A DNA stretch of 64,000 nt from NCBI GenBank assembly GCA_023229245.1, contig JALNZU010000001.1, positions 62,001 through 126,000 on the forward strand. Direction: 5' to 3'. This DNA is from Bacteroidales bacterium. Lineage in GTDB: Bacteria > Bacteroidota > Bacteroidia > Bacteroidales > F082. Shown here piece by piece: positions 36,099 through 44,674 of the stretch. The notes beneath the pieces were generated by a model. The model saw nothing but the letters and a program-made list of their open reading frames with translations. It did not search any database and was not told the origin of the DNA. The translations under genes were made by a program, and so were the position numbers. Within the stretch, counting starts at the first letter, position 1, and the number at the start of each line of letters is the position of its first letter.

Positions 36099-36657
36099 AT
36101 GTTCTGTGTTCCATTTGGAAATATGAGAATGCCAAAAAATTATGTGGCAACCAAATTTGAGAAGCGATCTGAATAATTCAGGAGCATCATTATGAAAAAT
36201 CACAAGGTCACATATTTACCACTGAATTGATACTCACTGTTTTTCTACTATTATCTATCAGAAAAACAACAGCTTATAAAGGCCATCGGCAGTATCAGGA
36301 CACAATTCAAATTGAGGGTTACTGAGACATAGGATCAGCTGAATTTACAAATACCTGGATTCTTCTCAACTTTCGGGGTAACACGCACAAAGTCAAGGTG
36401 ATCGGCTTTTCTGGCAGATAGCAATTTTTTTATTACAAACCTTAGAATTAAAAATCATGGACTTTTTTTATGTCTATTAAGCGCTAAGTGAAAGATTTGT
36501 CGAAGGGGATGACATCGAAAGAAAAAATTCGTCATCGCTTGTATCCTCCTTGAAAAATACAAAACGAAGTCTAACTTTGCGTAAAAAAGATGACAATGAA
36601 CATATCCAAAACGATTTGAAAAATGCGTCCAAAAAAGGAGCTAAACTATCTTGATTT
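36099..36657. other. AT-rich gap with a possible decayed reading frame
   Basis: 559 bp without an intact gene. A frame without an ATG runs 36480-36654 (reads ALSERFVEGDDIERKNSSSL... and ends KKGAKLS), stopping 3 bp before the EamA start; it is lysine-rich and could be the C-terminal remnant of a lost gene, but I do not recognise it. The rest shows nothing. Confidence 0.4.
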
Positions 36658-37539
36658 ATGATTTCTTTTTTGTTTGGTACCATAAGTGCTTTAAGTTTTG
36701 GCATTAGCAATGCCTATTGGAAAGTCGCATCAAAGCAAATTGATTTCCCATATTTAGTTATTTTCAGAGGAATCTTAGCCTCAATATTTTTTGGCTTGTG
36801 CTGGATTATATTAAAACGATTTGATCTTGAACACTTTGGAATTATTGGAAATACTGCCACCAGCACAGTTTATCTACAAGCTATTTTTATTTGTTTCGTT
36901 TGCTCCTTAGGATTGATTTTCTTTTTATCCTCCTTAAAATTTCAAGAGGTAAGCATAACAGTACCAATTACTTCAGTAAATATATTTAATATTCTGACAT
37001 CTGTTTTTATTGTAGGTGAAAGGTTTTATTCTGTTTATTACCTGTCGTTTTCAATTGCTTTGGTTGGAATTTTACTCACACAAAATTTTAGGCTCAATAA
37101 AAAAAATCGTTGGAATAAAGGTGCAACATACGCAATATTGGCAACTTTTTTTTGGGGAATTACCTATCCCTTATTCAAATTTGTTTCGCCTATTATTGGC
37201 GCCCTCCCGCTTTCATTCATCTTAGAGTTTAGTGTCACGATTTCTGCCTTAATTTGGGCTATCAGTAAGAAAAAGAGCGTAGCACTACAACAACTCCTTT
37301 CCATAAAAAACCTTACACATTATTTTGTGTTAGCAGGATTGCTCATAGGCGGAACCTTATTTTTCAATCTTGCGATCCAAAGCTTGTCTGTTTTAACGCT
37401 AAATATTCTATCTAATTTACAATTAGTGGTTTCAGTGTTAATAGGCATAGTAGTTTTTAAAGAAAAACTAAGTCAGAAACAACTCAATGGAATCATTCTC
37501 ATTCTCATATCTATACTCCTTACCCAGTATTTCACCTGA
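36658..37539 (+). CDS. EamA/DMT family transporter
   Basis: A 293-residue inner-membrane protein with ten predicted helices in two repeated halves, each an EamA domain: the first from GTISALSFGISNAYWKVASKQ to LSFSIALVGILLTQNF, the second from ATYAILATFFWGITYPLFKFV to NLQLVVSVLIGIVVFKEKLSQKQLNGIILI. The conserved 'VxxEkLsxxQxxGxxLIxxGi' ending is clear. The family exports or imports metabolites such as amino acids, nucleosides or cofactors; no substrate can be given. It is AT-rich and stands alone in the accessory stretch. Confidence 0.88.
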   Translation: MISFLFGTISALSFGISNAYWKVASKQIDFPYLVIFRGILASIFFGLCWIILKRFDLEHFGIIGNTATSTVYLQAIFICFVCSLGLIFFLSSLKFQEVSITVPITSVNIFNILTSVFIVGERFYSVYYLSFSIALVGILLTQNFRLNKKNRWNKGATYAILATFFWGITYPLFKFVSPIIGALPLSFILEFSVTISALIWAISKKKSVALQQLLSIKNLTHYFVLAGLLIGGTLFFNLAIQSLSVLTLNILSNLQLVVSVLIGIVVFKEKLSQKQLNGIILILISILLTQYFT

Positions 37540-37953
37540 AACTATATCAAGTGGACTAAAGCCTAAATCGAATTGGAGATATAGGGGTAGAAAAGAATAA
37601 ACTGAACAGCAAAAAAAACACGACCCAATCAATAACCGGTACAAAATCTGTTTTAAATATGTTAAGTGCCAGGTTCACAACAGAGTTTCCTCCGGCTTTT
37701 TCCGTGCAAAAAATGCCACCCTCCAATAATTGAAGCATAATAGACCTCACAGAAGACACACCCTAACAGCTATTTCTTTTAATGAAGTTAATTTTTTATT
37801 TTTGTGAGGTTAATAAAAGATTGGGGGTTACCTGATGTATAACTTATTGTACTTTTGGAAATTAAGGAATGCACTTTTGGAAAAAAGTTGTGTGAATAAG
37901 CCGTTGCACCAGTCAAAAAAGCAATTATGAACTAAGACTGAACTGCTCTACCT
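37540..37953. other. AT-rich gap with a candidate -7 box
   Basis: 414 bp. TATTTTTG at 37797-37804 fits the Bacteroidota -7 consensus and could serve the rightward HTH gene with a leader of about 140 nt. A minus-strand 67-codon hydrophobic frame (37556-37759) has no recognisable features. Confidence 0.4.
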
Positions 37954-39138
37954 ATGAAACTATCTCCATATGAAATAAAAGTGTTGAAAGATGAAGTGCA
38001 ACAGCGTTTCGGGAAGGAACTGATCTCGTCCTATGAATGCGTTCATCTTTCAGAGCACATACATAAAACAACAGGCAAATACATCAGTTCTCAAACAATA
38101 CGTCGTTTTTTTGGATTCATAAACGATGGCACCAACCCTTCATCCTATACTATTGCAATATTATTGAATTATTGCAATATTGATTCTGTTGAAGAATTAA
38201 GGCTGCAAGAAAGCCGATATAGAACAAAACAAAATTTGCCGGATGCAATATCATTGATTAAAGAGTTTTACAACATCAGTCTTACACCTGAGACCGATTT
38301 TAATTTTCAGAAATCCTGTGGAAATGTAGCCAGGCAAATACTCTCCAACCCGGTGTTAATGAACGAACTTTCCGGATACCTTTGTAAGAATCCCGTTTCG
38401 CAAATATACTTTTTTGAACGGCATCCATATATTGATGGTCTTGCCAGCGGATACACAAAACACATAAAAAGCTATATAACTGAAAAGAATACAACTGAAG
38501 CCCGACTATTCGGCAATTGCCTTATCCATCTCGGTCTGTTCTTGTCGCGTAAATATGTGGAAGCCGGTAAAATTTTAGAAAAAATAAATGCCATCGGAAT
38601 ACAACATACGATCCATCCTTTCGTACAAGCCCGTCTAATCATGGCAAACTTATTAAATGCTAAGACTACTAACGATACAGACAAATTAAGTCATTGGACC
38701 AAAATTGCATTCAGGGAGGAGAAAAGGCAAAAGAGGTATCCGGTTGAAGAAGCTTATTTCCCGTTTTTTCAGTTTATCCTTGCCGACGCATTCAATTTGG
38801 TTGGCAAATTTGATGAAGTGCTGGAAATGATACATATAGCGTCAACGGATTATAAAAAAGTTGACAATTCACCTATTGAAGATGGATATTATACTGCCTT
38901 ATCATTAATGCATGCCAAAGCTTTATTCCATTCAGGAAATATTCCCGCATGCAAAAAGCTGTTAGAAAAAGTTGATCACCTTGAACTTATTTTCACCTCA
39001 AAAAAATATTTTCTGATTCAAAGGCTGTTGCTTGAGTTGCACATGGCAAAACCACAGTCATCAAAAAAAAGACAATCCTTACATAAAGAATTGAATAAGA
39101 TAGTGAAGGAAACAGGATTTACATATTTCTCTGCCTGA
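37954..39138 (+). CDS. Bacteroidota-specific protein with N-terminal HTH-like domain
   Basis: A 394-residue cytoplasmic protein. The first 80 residues (LSPYEIKVLKDEVQQRFGKELISSYECVHLSEHI, then KYISSQTIRRFFGFI and SSYTIAILLNYCNI) follow a pattern I know from many uncharacterised Bacteroidota proteins and look like a helix-turn-helix: 'iSsqTiRRffG' would be the recognition helix. The remaining 310 residues are helical and may form TPR-like repeats (ALSLMHAKALFHSGNIPACKKLLEKV). It may be a DNA-binding regulator of the neighbouring secreted proteins, but that is inference. It has no signal peptide or membrane segment. Confidence 0.65.
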   Translation: MKLSPYEIKVLKDEVQQRFGKELISSYECVHLSEHIHKTTGKYISSQTIRRFFGFINDGTNPSSYTIAILLNYCNIDSVEELRLQESRYRTKQNLPDAISLIKEFYNISLTPETDFNFQKSCGNVARQILSNPVLMNELSGYLCKNPVSQIYFFERHPYIDGLASGYTKHIKSYITEKNTTEARLFGNCLIHLGLFLSRKYVEAGKILEKINAIGIQHTIHPFVQARLIMANLLNAKTTNDTDKLSHWTKIAFREEKRQKRYPVEEAYFPFFQFILADAFNLVGKFDEVLEMIHIASTDYKKVDNSPIEDGYYTALSLMHAKALFHSGNIPACKKLLEKVDHLELIFTSKKYFLIQRLLLELHMAKPQSSKKRQSLHKELNKIVKETGFTYFSA

Positions 39139-39242
39139 TTATCAATATACAGCTATTCTTACCTTTTGTCCGACTTCCACTTGGATTAAAATGGAATTTT
39201 TTATCAGATATTTTATGCTTTTTTTTGTTGAAAACTATTGGT

Positions 39243-39377
39243 ATGAACGAAACATATATCAATCCAGCAAATCCAATCAAAACAGTATTTGTGTTTCCGA
39301 TTCACAATGCGCTAAAACAAGGTATAGCAGAATATGAAGCTACCAGGCGTGCATGGAGGATATCAAAAAAGAAATGA
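39243..39377 (+). CDS. Small 44-residue protein or truncated fragment
   Basis: An ATG-started frame of 44 codons (MNETYINPANPIKTVFVFP ... then GIAEYEATRRAWRIS and KKK). The segment 'EYEATRRAWRIS' resembles the start of a conserved element I have seen in larger restriction- or nuclease-associated proteins, where it continues with a longer charged helix; here it stops after three lysines. It may therefore be a truncated gene or a real small protein. It ends 30 bp before the next lipoprotein start and could share its transcript. Confidence 0.4.
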   Translation: MNETYINPANPIKTVFVFPIHNALKQGIAEYEATRRAWRISKKK

Positions 39378-39407
39378 GACTTATCTAACACCAATGGTCA
39401 ATTTAAA

Positions 39408-39632
39408 ATGAAAAAGATAGTATTATTACTTGGGCCTATAATAATACTTACATTTTTTTCAGGCTGTGCTGTCCGTCTTGACTTCTGCGAATGTACGAAC
39501 ATAGCAAAAACATTAACCGATCCTTATTTCTTGACCGAGAAAGAAATAAGAGCAAAAAAAGAAGGGTGTAAATGGATATATGAAGAACTTTCACCAGCAG
39601 AGTTTATGCAACACTTAGCTGAATGTGACTGA
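39408..39632 (+). CDS. Small Cys-rich lipoprotein
   Basis: A 74-residue protein with a lipoprotein signal peptide (MKKIVLLLGPIIILTFFSGC, Cys20 lipidated). The mature 54 residues hold four more cysteines (FCECT, EGCKW, AECD), which could form disulfides in the envelope. No family is recognised. Confidence 0.6.
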   Translation: MKKIVLLLGPIIILTFFSGCAVRLDFCECTNIAKTLTDPYFLTEKEIRAKKEGCKWIYEELSPAEFMQHLAECD

Positions 39633-39992
39633 AACAATATTCCACTAAACTCAAATAATCCGCTACCGACTTCTATAAAACAGTAGCAGACAACAAATCT
39701 ATTTAAGAGGCTCATTTTAAATAAGTATCTCCCATATTCTTCTATCGCCTCATATACCGTTCTCAATAGAATCTTAGATCACCAGTTCAGATAAAGAATA
39801 ATTTGATAGAAGTATAGGTTTTGCAGAAATTATTTTTTACTTTTGTGTGGTAAACGTAAATTACTATCATGACAATATATAACTTATTGATTGTAAGATT
39901 TCTTGAGATTTTTTAAAGTAAAATCATGAAAATAATATTTACACACAAAGGGGGAAAAAGAAGCAGTAACAGAACTAAACAAGTATGGATTT
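39633..39992. other. Gap with a candidate promoter
   Basis: 360 bp. TACTTTTG at 39838-39845 fits the -7 consensus for the rightward cluster; no TTTG at ideal spacing. No gene seen. Confidence 0.4.
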
Positions 39993-40496
39993 ATGAAAAG
40001 GATTCCGATATTGATTTTCTTATTTGCTATAGCTATTAGCAGTTGCACAAAAGAGGATACTGAATTACGATTACCAGACTTTACAACACCTTCAATAAAA
40101 GGCTATTATCAAAGAGATTTTCATGGATTGAGTATGGGGATTGTAGGGAACCCAAATGTTCGATTAGGCAATGGGACAGATTATACTAATTCCACATATT
40201 ATTTTGTTACCTACCCAAATCCAAGTTCAGATAATGTTTTATTCATCTATGTAAAAGCCCCAACCGATCACGAAAAAAAACTAGTATGGATAACTCCTGC
40301 ATACTGGGACAATCAAGGATCGAATTATATCATAAATAAAGATAATTATATTATTATTGGAGGTCACCCATATATTCAAGCAGAGTTTACTTCTGATCAT
40401 CTCATGATAGATGTATCCTTAGTTCCCCAAGGTTACTACAGAATTTACTTAAAAGTAAACGATCATTTATTATATGATAATATTGTAATTAATTAA
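39993..40496 (+). CDS. Lipoprotein of unknown function
   Basis: A 167-residue lipoprotein: signal peptide with lipobox AISSC (Cys18) followed by TKEDTE. The mature part is beta-rich with many aromatic residues (GYYQRDFHGLSMGI, TYYFVTYPNPSSDNVLFIYV, LMIDVSLVPQGYYRIYLKV). It contains a YPNPSSDN stretch like the first strand of T9SS sorting domains, followed by strands that could complete such a fold, so the mature protein could be a lone sorting-domain-like sandwich. Starts a run of four rightward genes for envelope proteins. Confidence 0.65.
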   Translation: MKRIPILIFLFAIAISSCTKEDTELRLPDFTTPSIKGYYQRDFHGLSMGIVGNPNVRLGNGTDYTNSTYYFVTYPNPSSDNVLFIYVKAPTDHEKKLVWITPAYWDNQGSNYIINKDNYIIIGGHPYIQAEFTSDHLMIDVSLVPQGYYRIYLKVNDHLLYDNIVIN

Positions 40497-40513
40497 ACTA
40501 AATCTTTAACAAA

Positions 40514-41026
40514 ATGAAAAAGATACTCGTTTTTATTTTATTCTTAGCTTTTCTTTCACCAATTTATTTATTTTCTCAAACCAAGAAAACAATAGGATTA
40601 AGCAGTTCAATTCAAGGGAATCAATATGGGATATCAATTCCCATTTGGGTGGGGAAAAAGATTGTATTAGCTCCTACCGCTGAAATTATTTATGCCGAGA
40701 AAATAAGTACAGATCTCGCATTAGGATTTGCTCAAAGATTTTACTTAAAAAAAGAAAAGCTATCACCATATTATGGATACAAACTTGGTATCATTAGTAC
40801 TATTCCTTCAAAAAGCAATCAAATATATACTAAGTCGATGACTGTATATGACTTTATTGGAGGGTTGACTGTTGGAGCGGAATATTTCATAGGAGATGAC
40901 TTTAGCGTAAGTGTTGAGGCACAAGGTAATTTTACAAAATCTGACAAGTTATCATATAGATTTGGAAATCCCGGTGGAATTGTTGTTAATACAGCTACAA
41001 TGATTAGTGCAACAGTCTATTTCTAA
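40514..41026 (+). CDS. Outer-membrane beta-barrel protein, small
   Basis: A 170-residue protein with a signal peptide (about 1-21, ending LFS/Q). The mature region shows alternating strands (KKTIGLSSSIQGNQYGISIPIWVGKKIVLAP, LALGFAQRFYL, YYGYKLGIISTI, FIGGLTVGAEYFI, SVSVEAQGNFT) and ends with aromatic VYF, as in 8-stranded outer-membrane barrels. 17 bp after the lipoprotein stop, so probably co-transcribed with it. Function unknown. Confidence 0.75.
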   Translation: MKKILVFILFLAFLSPIYLFSQTKKTIGLSSSIQGNQYGISIPIWVGKKIVLAPTAEIIYAEKISTDLALGFAQRFYLKKEKLSPYYGYKLGIISTIPSKSNQIYTKSMTVYDFIGGLTVGAEYFIGDDFSVSVEAQGNFTKSDKLSYRFGNPGGIVVNTATMISATVYF

Positions 41027-41187
41027 AAAAGCCTGCGCTGAACTATTGAAATCATCATAAAGGGTTGAGAATAAATCTGTATAATAGTAAGGACAATCAT
41101 TTTGAAAAGCACAACTCCAAAAACTATATCTATTCGTTCGTTAGACACCTCAAATGCACACATAGTATTCACAGAAATCACCAGGAA

Positions 41188-41649
41188 ATGAAACGTATCC
41201 TCATTATAATGATAATGATTTGTACCACTACAAATCTATTTTCACAAACAAGCCAAGAAAATGCACCTACTGAAAAACGAAACAGCGTGACAGTAGGGAT
41301 ATTACAAGGTGGTGGTTCTCTAATTGGAGCTGATATAGAATTTTTGCTTACCGATAAGTTTGGGATTCAGTTAGGTGCCGGACTTATTGGATTTGGAGGA
41401 GGGCTAAATTATCATTTAAAACCCTCAATCAGAAGTTCTTTTATCTCATTACAGTATTGGAATCAGGGTGTCGGTGATTCTTTTACTCAAAGTGTAATAG
41501 GTCCAAATTTCGTTTATAGAAGTAAGAAATGGTTCACTGCCCAGATTGGATTAGGATTTCTATTACAGATAGGCCCGGCTGCACCAACTTACTTTAAACA
41601 ACCACCTGCTATGTTAATGTATTCAGTAGGAGCTTATTTCCCTATTTAA
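41188..41649 (+). CDS. Secreted protein, small outer-membrane barrel-like
   Basis: 153 residues from the ATG at 41188, chosen because it gives a signal peptide (MKRILIIMIMICTTTNLFSQ) and has a nearby AGGA; an in-frame ATG at 41065 adds 41 residues without protein-like character. The mature part is glycine-rich with alternating strands (VTVGILQGGGSLIGADIEFLL, FGIQLGAGLIGFGGGLNYHL, FTAQIGLGFLLQIG). Looks like a short outer-membrane barrel. Function unknown. Confidence 0.7.
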   Translation: MKRILIIMIMICTTTNLFSQTSQENAPTEKRNSVTVGILQGGGSLIGADIEFLLTDKFGIQLGAGLIGFGGGLNYHLKPSIRSSFISLQYWNQGVGDSFTQSVIGPNFVYRSKKWFTAQIGLGFLLQIGPAAPTYFKQPPAMLMYSVGAYFPI

Positions 41650-41670
41650 TTTATTAGAAATAGTATCAAC

Positions 41671-42156
41671 ATGAGAAAAATAGCAATTATTTTGAGCCTA
41701 ATAGCTGTCAACATGACAAGCGCTTTTGGACAAACAACTATGGATTCAATTATAATGAAAAAGGTTTTCGGTGGGTATCAGTTTTATCAGAGGGAGCAAG
41801 CACTAAGCATGAATCAACTTGTAAATGCCGTGAGCTCAAATGAGGGCGCTTATACTCAAATCAAATCGGCTCAATCAATTTCAGCCGTAGCAATGATTCT
41901 TAGCTATGCAGGTGGATTTATGATAGGCTGGCCGATCGGGACCGCAATAGGCGGAGGCGAACCGAATTGGGCTATGGCAGGTATTGGAGCCGGACTGATT
42001 GCAATAACCATCCCAATCAGTAAGAATGTCAACAAAAAAACAAGAAAAGCAGTCGAAACATATAACAGCGGATTACAAACAAGTTCGTTTTGGGATAAAA
42101 ACGAGTTAAAAGTCCTGATGACAGGCAATGGTATTGGCCTGACATTAAAATTTTAA
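41671..42156 (+). CDS. Envelope protein with Gly-rich membrane segment
   Basis: A 161-residue protein with a signal peptide (ending SAFG/Q). A helical part (about 30-70) is followed by a Gly-rich hydrophobic region with two possible membrane helices (ISAVAMILSYAGGFMIGWPIGTAIGGG, WAMAGIGAGLIAITIPI), then a polar tail ending in TGNGIGLTLKF. I know similar short proteins from many Bacteroidota genomes, without function. 21 bp after the previous gene; last of the run. Confidence 0.65.
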   Translation: MRKIAIILSLIAVNMTSAFGQTTMDSIIMKKVFGGYQFYQREQALSMNQLVNAVSSNEGAYTQIKSAQSISAVAMILSYAGGFMIGWPIGTAIGGGEPNWAMAGIGAGLIAITIPISKNVNKKTRKAVETYNSGLQTSSFWDKNELKVLMTGNGIGLTLKF

Positions 42157-42494
42157 ATACTGCATCCCACTACATATTCCAACGGAGCAGAAGTGAACAC
42201 GCTGACTTTTATAGTGTTAAGCTCTTGCTATCCCTACTGAAGCTGAGTAGTCATCACAAAAGATTAAAGGTAGATGTTGGCTTGTTTAATCAGATAGTAA
42301 CATTGCACTTACAGCATAAAAACAGGCATAATACAGCCGATTCACCGCAGTACTCTATAAGTCATGCTTAATATGCTTTCAGGTAGAATTTTCCATCGGG
42401 AAATCTCAAACCTGTGTCCAAGCACGAACTTATAAAAACGTCACAACGAACAATGTCCTCCCTCCAGAGGTAAACCTGATTATTCGGTGTCGCA
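42157..42494. other. Gap before the toxin-antitoxin pair
   Basis: 338 bp between convergent genes. No gene, repeat or clear terminator is seen. Confidence 0.4.
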
Positions 42495-42809
42495 TCATTG
42501 TCCGACCTTTATGTTTAGGTTTGGTAATTCTACCTGTAGTTTCACTTTTGCTTTTAATGCCGTAAAAACACGTAATAAAGTGTCTATTGTTACATTACTT
42601 GCGTTGTTTTCAAGGCGTGAAATTTGAGCTTTTTGAACTCCAATAAGTTTTCCTAATTCCTCTTGTGTCAAATTACGTTCTTTTCGGGTTTGTCGGATTG
42701 CTTTTCCGATTAAGTCCATTTGAAGTTCATACTCAAAAAGGTCTCTTTCAGCAGTTCCCATCTTCCCAATCAGTTCGTCCTGCACTTGATCTAATGTGTA
42801 TTTTTTCAT
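42495..42809 (-). CDS. higA: XRE-family antitoxin (HigA-like)
   Basis: A 104-residue protein with a Cro/C1-type helix-turn-helix at about 38-92 (IRQTRKERNLTQEELGKLIGVQKAQISRLENNASNVTIDTLLRVFTAL). The N-terminal 35 residues (VQDELIGKMGTAERDLFEYELQMDLIG) are typical for antitoxins of this type in Bacteroidota. It should neutralise the toxin encoded 9 bp upstream and repress the pair's promoter. Toxin-first order is characteristic of higBA systems. Confidence 0.87.
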   Translation of the reverse strand: MKKYTLDQVQDELIGKMGTAERDLFEYELQMDLIGKAIRQTRKERNLTQEELGKLIGVQKAQISRLENNASNVTIDTLLRVFTALKAKVKLQVELPNLNIKVGQ

Positions 42810-42818
42810 TTTATCTTA

Positions 42819-43163
42819 CTATTTTAATTTTTTCTCTTCAAAATATTTTATCCGTAGTCTAATGGCTTTTTGAATTTCTTGATCAGGAACTTTACTTCGT
42901 TTTTTTATAAATCCATGAGTGGAAATAACCAAAGTTTCTGTTGTCAAGGTTTTGTCCCAAAACGCAAGTAATCTGTAATGAAGTCCCTGGTAAAAAGTTC
43001 TTAACTCCCAAATTTCATTATTCAACTTTTTGAATAAATCAGGGTCGGGTTCAGTTTGCACCTTACGAATGTTATAAAGTATTTTTTTGTAATGCCTTCT
43101 ATCCAACCCTTTCAAAAACTCATAGGCATCGTCTAAAAATAGTATTTCAAAATGTTTCTCCAT
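42819..43163 (-). CDS. higB: HigB/RelE-type toxin (phage-derived Gp49-like family)
   Basis: A 114-residue basic protein of the RelE/ParE superfamily, HigB-like branch. Typical marks are FEILFLDDAYEFLKGLD at the N-terminus, KKILYNIRKVQ, the central FKKLNNEIWELRTFYQGLHYRLLAFWD and the C-terminal TLVISTHGFIKKRSKVPDQEIQKA. The last motif, 'hGFxKKtqktPxxEI', is diagnostic. Such toxins cut mRNA in translating ribosomes. It precedes the antitoxin by 9 bp on the minus strand. Confidence 0.88.
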   Translation of the reverse strand: MEKHFEILFLDDAYEFLKGLDRRHYKKILYNIRKVQTEPDPDLFKKLNNEIWELRTFYQGLHYRLLAFWDKTLTTETLVISTHGFIKKRSKVPDQEIQKAIRLRIKYFEEKKLK

Positions 43164-43234
43164 TTGTTCAACCGGGCAAAGATAACAAATGTTTCATTAT
43201 AACGAAACTTTCTTCTGAATTTATTTTATCTGGA

Positions 43235-43530
43235 CTATAGTGAAAGATGGTGCATGACGTTCGACCCATCAGACGTAAAGCTGACTGTTACTTGCTGGCT
43301 TTTTTTCATCAAATCTTTCAATTCGTTAACTGTATATGGTACTCATCGTTTATGAATCATCGCATGGAAGTTTGGGTAAACAGGTCTTACGTCTTTAATT
43401 GGATCTATTTTATTATCTTTCCCCATGTCTGACACTTGTTTTACATGATGAACATAAATAAATCTTTTCCTATTCCACCGTATTTCTTTTCAAAGTTAAA
43501 TCCGCAGCCGGAACAAAAAATAAAACACTT
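43235..43530 (-). pseudogene. Decayed HNH endonuclease, C-terminal remnant
   Basis: Read on the minus strand, one frame gives FCSGCGFNFEKKYGGIGKD (from 43518 downwards), then a frameshift leads to FIYVHHVKQVSDMGKD, NKIDPIKDVRPVYPNFHAMIHKR, a stop codon (TGA), and VPYTVNELKDLMKKSQQ. Joined, this follows the C-terminal zinc/HNH module of restriction-type endonucleases (CxxCxFxFxxxYGxxGxxxIxxHHxxxxS ... DPIKDLRPVCPNCHAMIH). The second Cys pair has become YPNF, and the region upstream has stops. It is a broken gene with at least one frameshift and one nonsense change; its N-terminal part is gone. Confidence 0.75.
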
Positions 43531-43678
43531 TACCAAAACTTAGGTAAGAATATAGTTTCTACAATGCCTATCAATAAGCAGACCTAAAGAAAGCCAGTAG
43601 AGAACTACACTTCTGCTGAACCGACAAAAAACGTCTTTGTAGAAAGCTATCTAGATAGGCTTAAATCAATGCTTTGGC

Positions 43679-43709
43679 TTGAAGTATAATACAAAAAGCT
43701 TTATCTTCG
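43679..43709 (+). promoter_or_regulatory. Candidate promoter of lipoprotein at 43774
   Basis: A TTG at 43679-43681 and TATCTTCG (43702-43709), spaced by 20 bp, approximate the Bacteroidota promoter; the -7 box deviates in one base. Confidence 0.4.
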
Positions 43710-43773
43710 CAAGGCTATAGCACCAATAGGTGCAAAGGTGAAGGTTGGAAATATGGAAAAAATATAAATTACT

Positions 43774-44514
43774 ATGAATACACATATTTTTAAAACAGCA
43801 GCTATAACGATAATGCTGTTAATGACTACTATTGGATGCAACAAAACTACAGCTATTATTAGTAAAATCGATTCAGAAATCGCTGTTACAATGATGGAAA
43901 GTTCGTCCCAAACATTTCAAATGTACTTTTCCACAACGAAAATATATCCTTGCTACAATTACCTGATTGATTTGTCGTTGAAGAAATCTTTGCTCATTAT
44001 TGACATCACCTATAAGGGGGTAATTGAAACTGATATGTGCTTAACTGCTTTTGGGCCGGCAACTACAAAGGTTGACCTAGGAGTATTACATAACGGAACA
44101 TATCAACTTAATTTCTACAATGAACATATAAGGCAATCGGGAGAGTTAATCGTTTCATCGAACGGCTATACAACAAACTTTGTAGATAATTCCATTTGCT
44201 ATTTTACAAATACATCATTAAATAAAATACCTGAAAATACACTTTGGATGGCGATCAGCTATAATGAAGAAGAAAAATTATTGTCATTTCTTGAAGAACT
44301 TATGAGTTTAGAAGTTACAGAGAAAACATATGCAAGCGGATACTACTCTTTTGAAAGCACATTATATCCTGGATCTTACAGCGGCTTTAAGATAGAGGAA
44401 AACGGTACTATTATATATTATCCAGACCTAACTGATTATGGTGTAAAGCAGGGAAGGTCATTCACACAGTCGTTTGTTTTTCAGTACTCAGGAAATACAG
44501 AAGATATAGGATAG
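43774..44514 (+). CDS. Lipoprotein of unknown function
   Basis: A 246-residue lipoprotein: signal peptide with lipobox TTIGC (Cys22). The mature part looks like two beta-rich halves: the first with YPCYNYLIDLSLKKSLLIIDITYKGV and LGVLHNGTYQLNFYN, the second with acidic helices (EEEKLLSFLEELMSLE) and a strand-rich end (ASGYYSFESTLYPGSYSGFKIEENGTIIYYPD). No family is recognised. It is alone, just outside the toxin-antitoxin and HNH remnant region, and faces gcvP convergently. Confidence 0.62.
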   Translation: MNTHIFKTAAITIMLLMTTIGCNKTTAIISKIDSEIAVTMMESSSQTFQMYFSTTKIYPCYNYLIDLSLKKSLLIIDITYKGVIETDMCLTAFGPATTKVDLGVLHNGTYQLNFYNEHIRQSGELIVSSNGYTTNFVDNSICYFTNTSLNKIPENTLWMAISYNEEEKLLSFLEELMSLEVTEKTYASGYYSFESTLYPGSYSGFKIEENGTIIYYPDLTDYGVKQGRSFTQSFVFQYSGNTEDIG

Positions 44515-44674
44515 GTAATCAAACAATATAAGGAACAATTAGAAATAAGAGCATACAGAGATGGTGGAGAACAAATTTTGAGTTGGTTGTTATAATGATT
44601 TGGAGAAAAGCCTGCCTGCAATACATAGCTTGATTTCAGGTGGACAAACGTGGCACAAAAGGAGAGTATCCCAT

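Noticed and set aside
36480..36654. Lysine-rich start-less frame before the EamA gene as the C-terminus of a mobilisation protein
   Set aside because: The composition fits but no motif supports it; too short to call, so it is noted only as a possible remnant.
37556..37759. Minus-strand 67-codon hydrophobic frame as a small membrane protein
   Set aside because: No recognisable motif, no clear start signal; it ends in a hydrophobic run as often happens by chance in AT-rich gaps.
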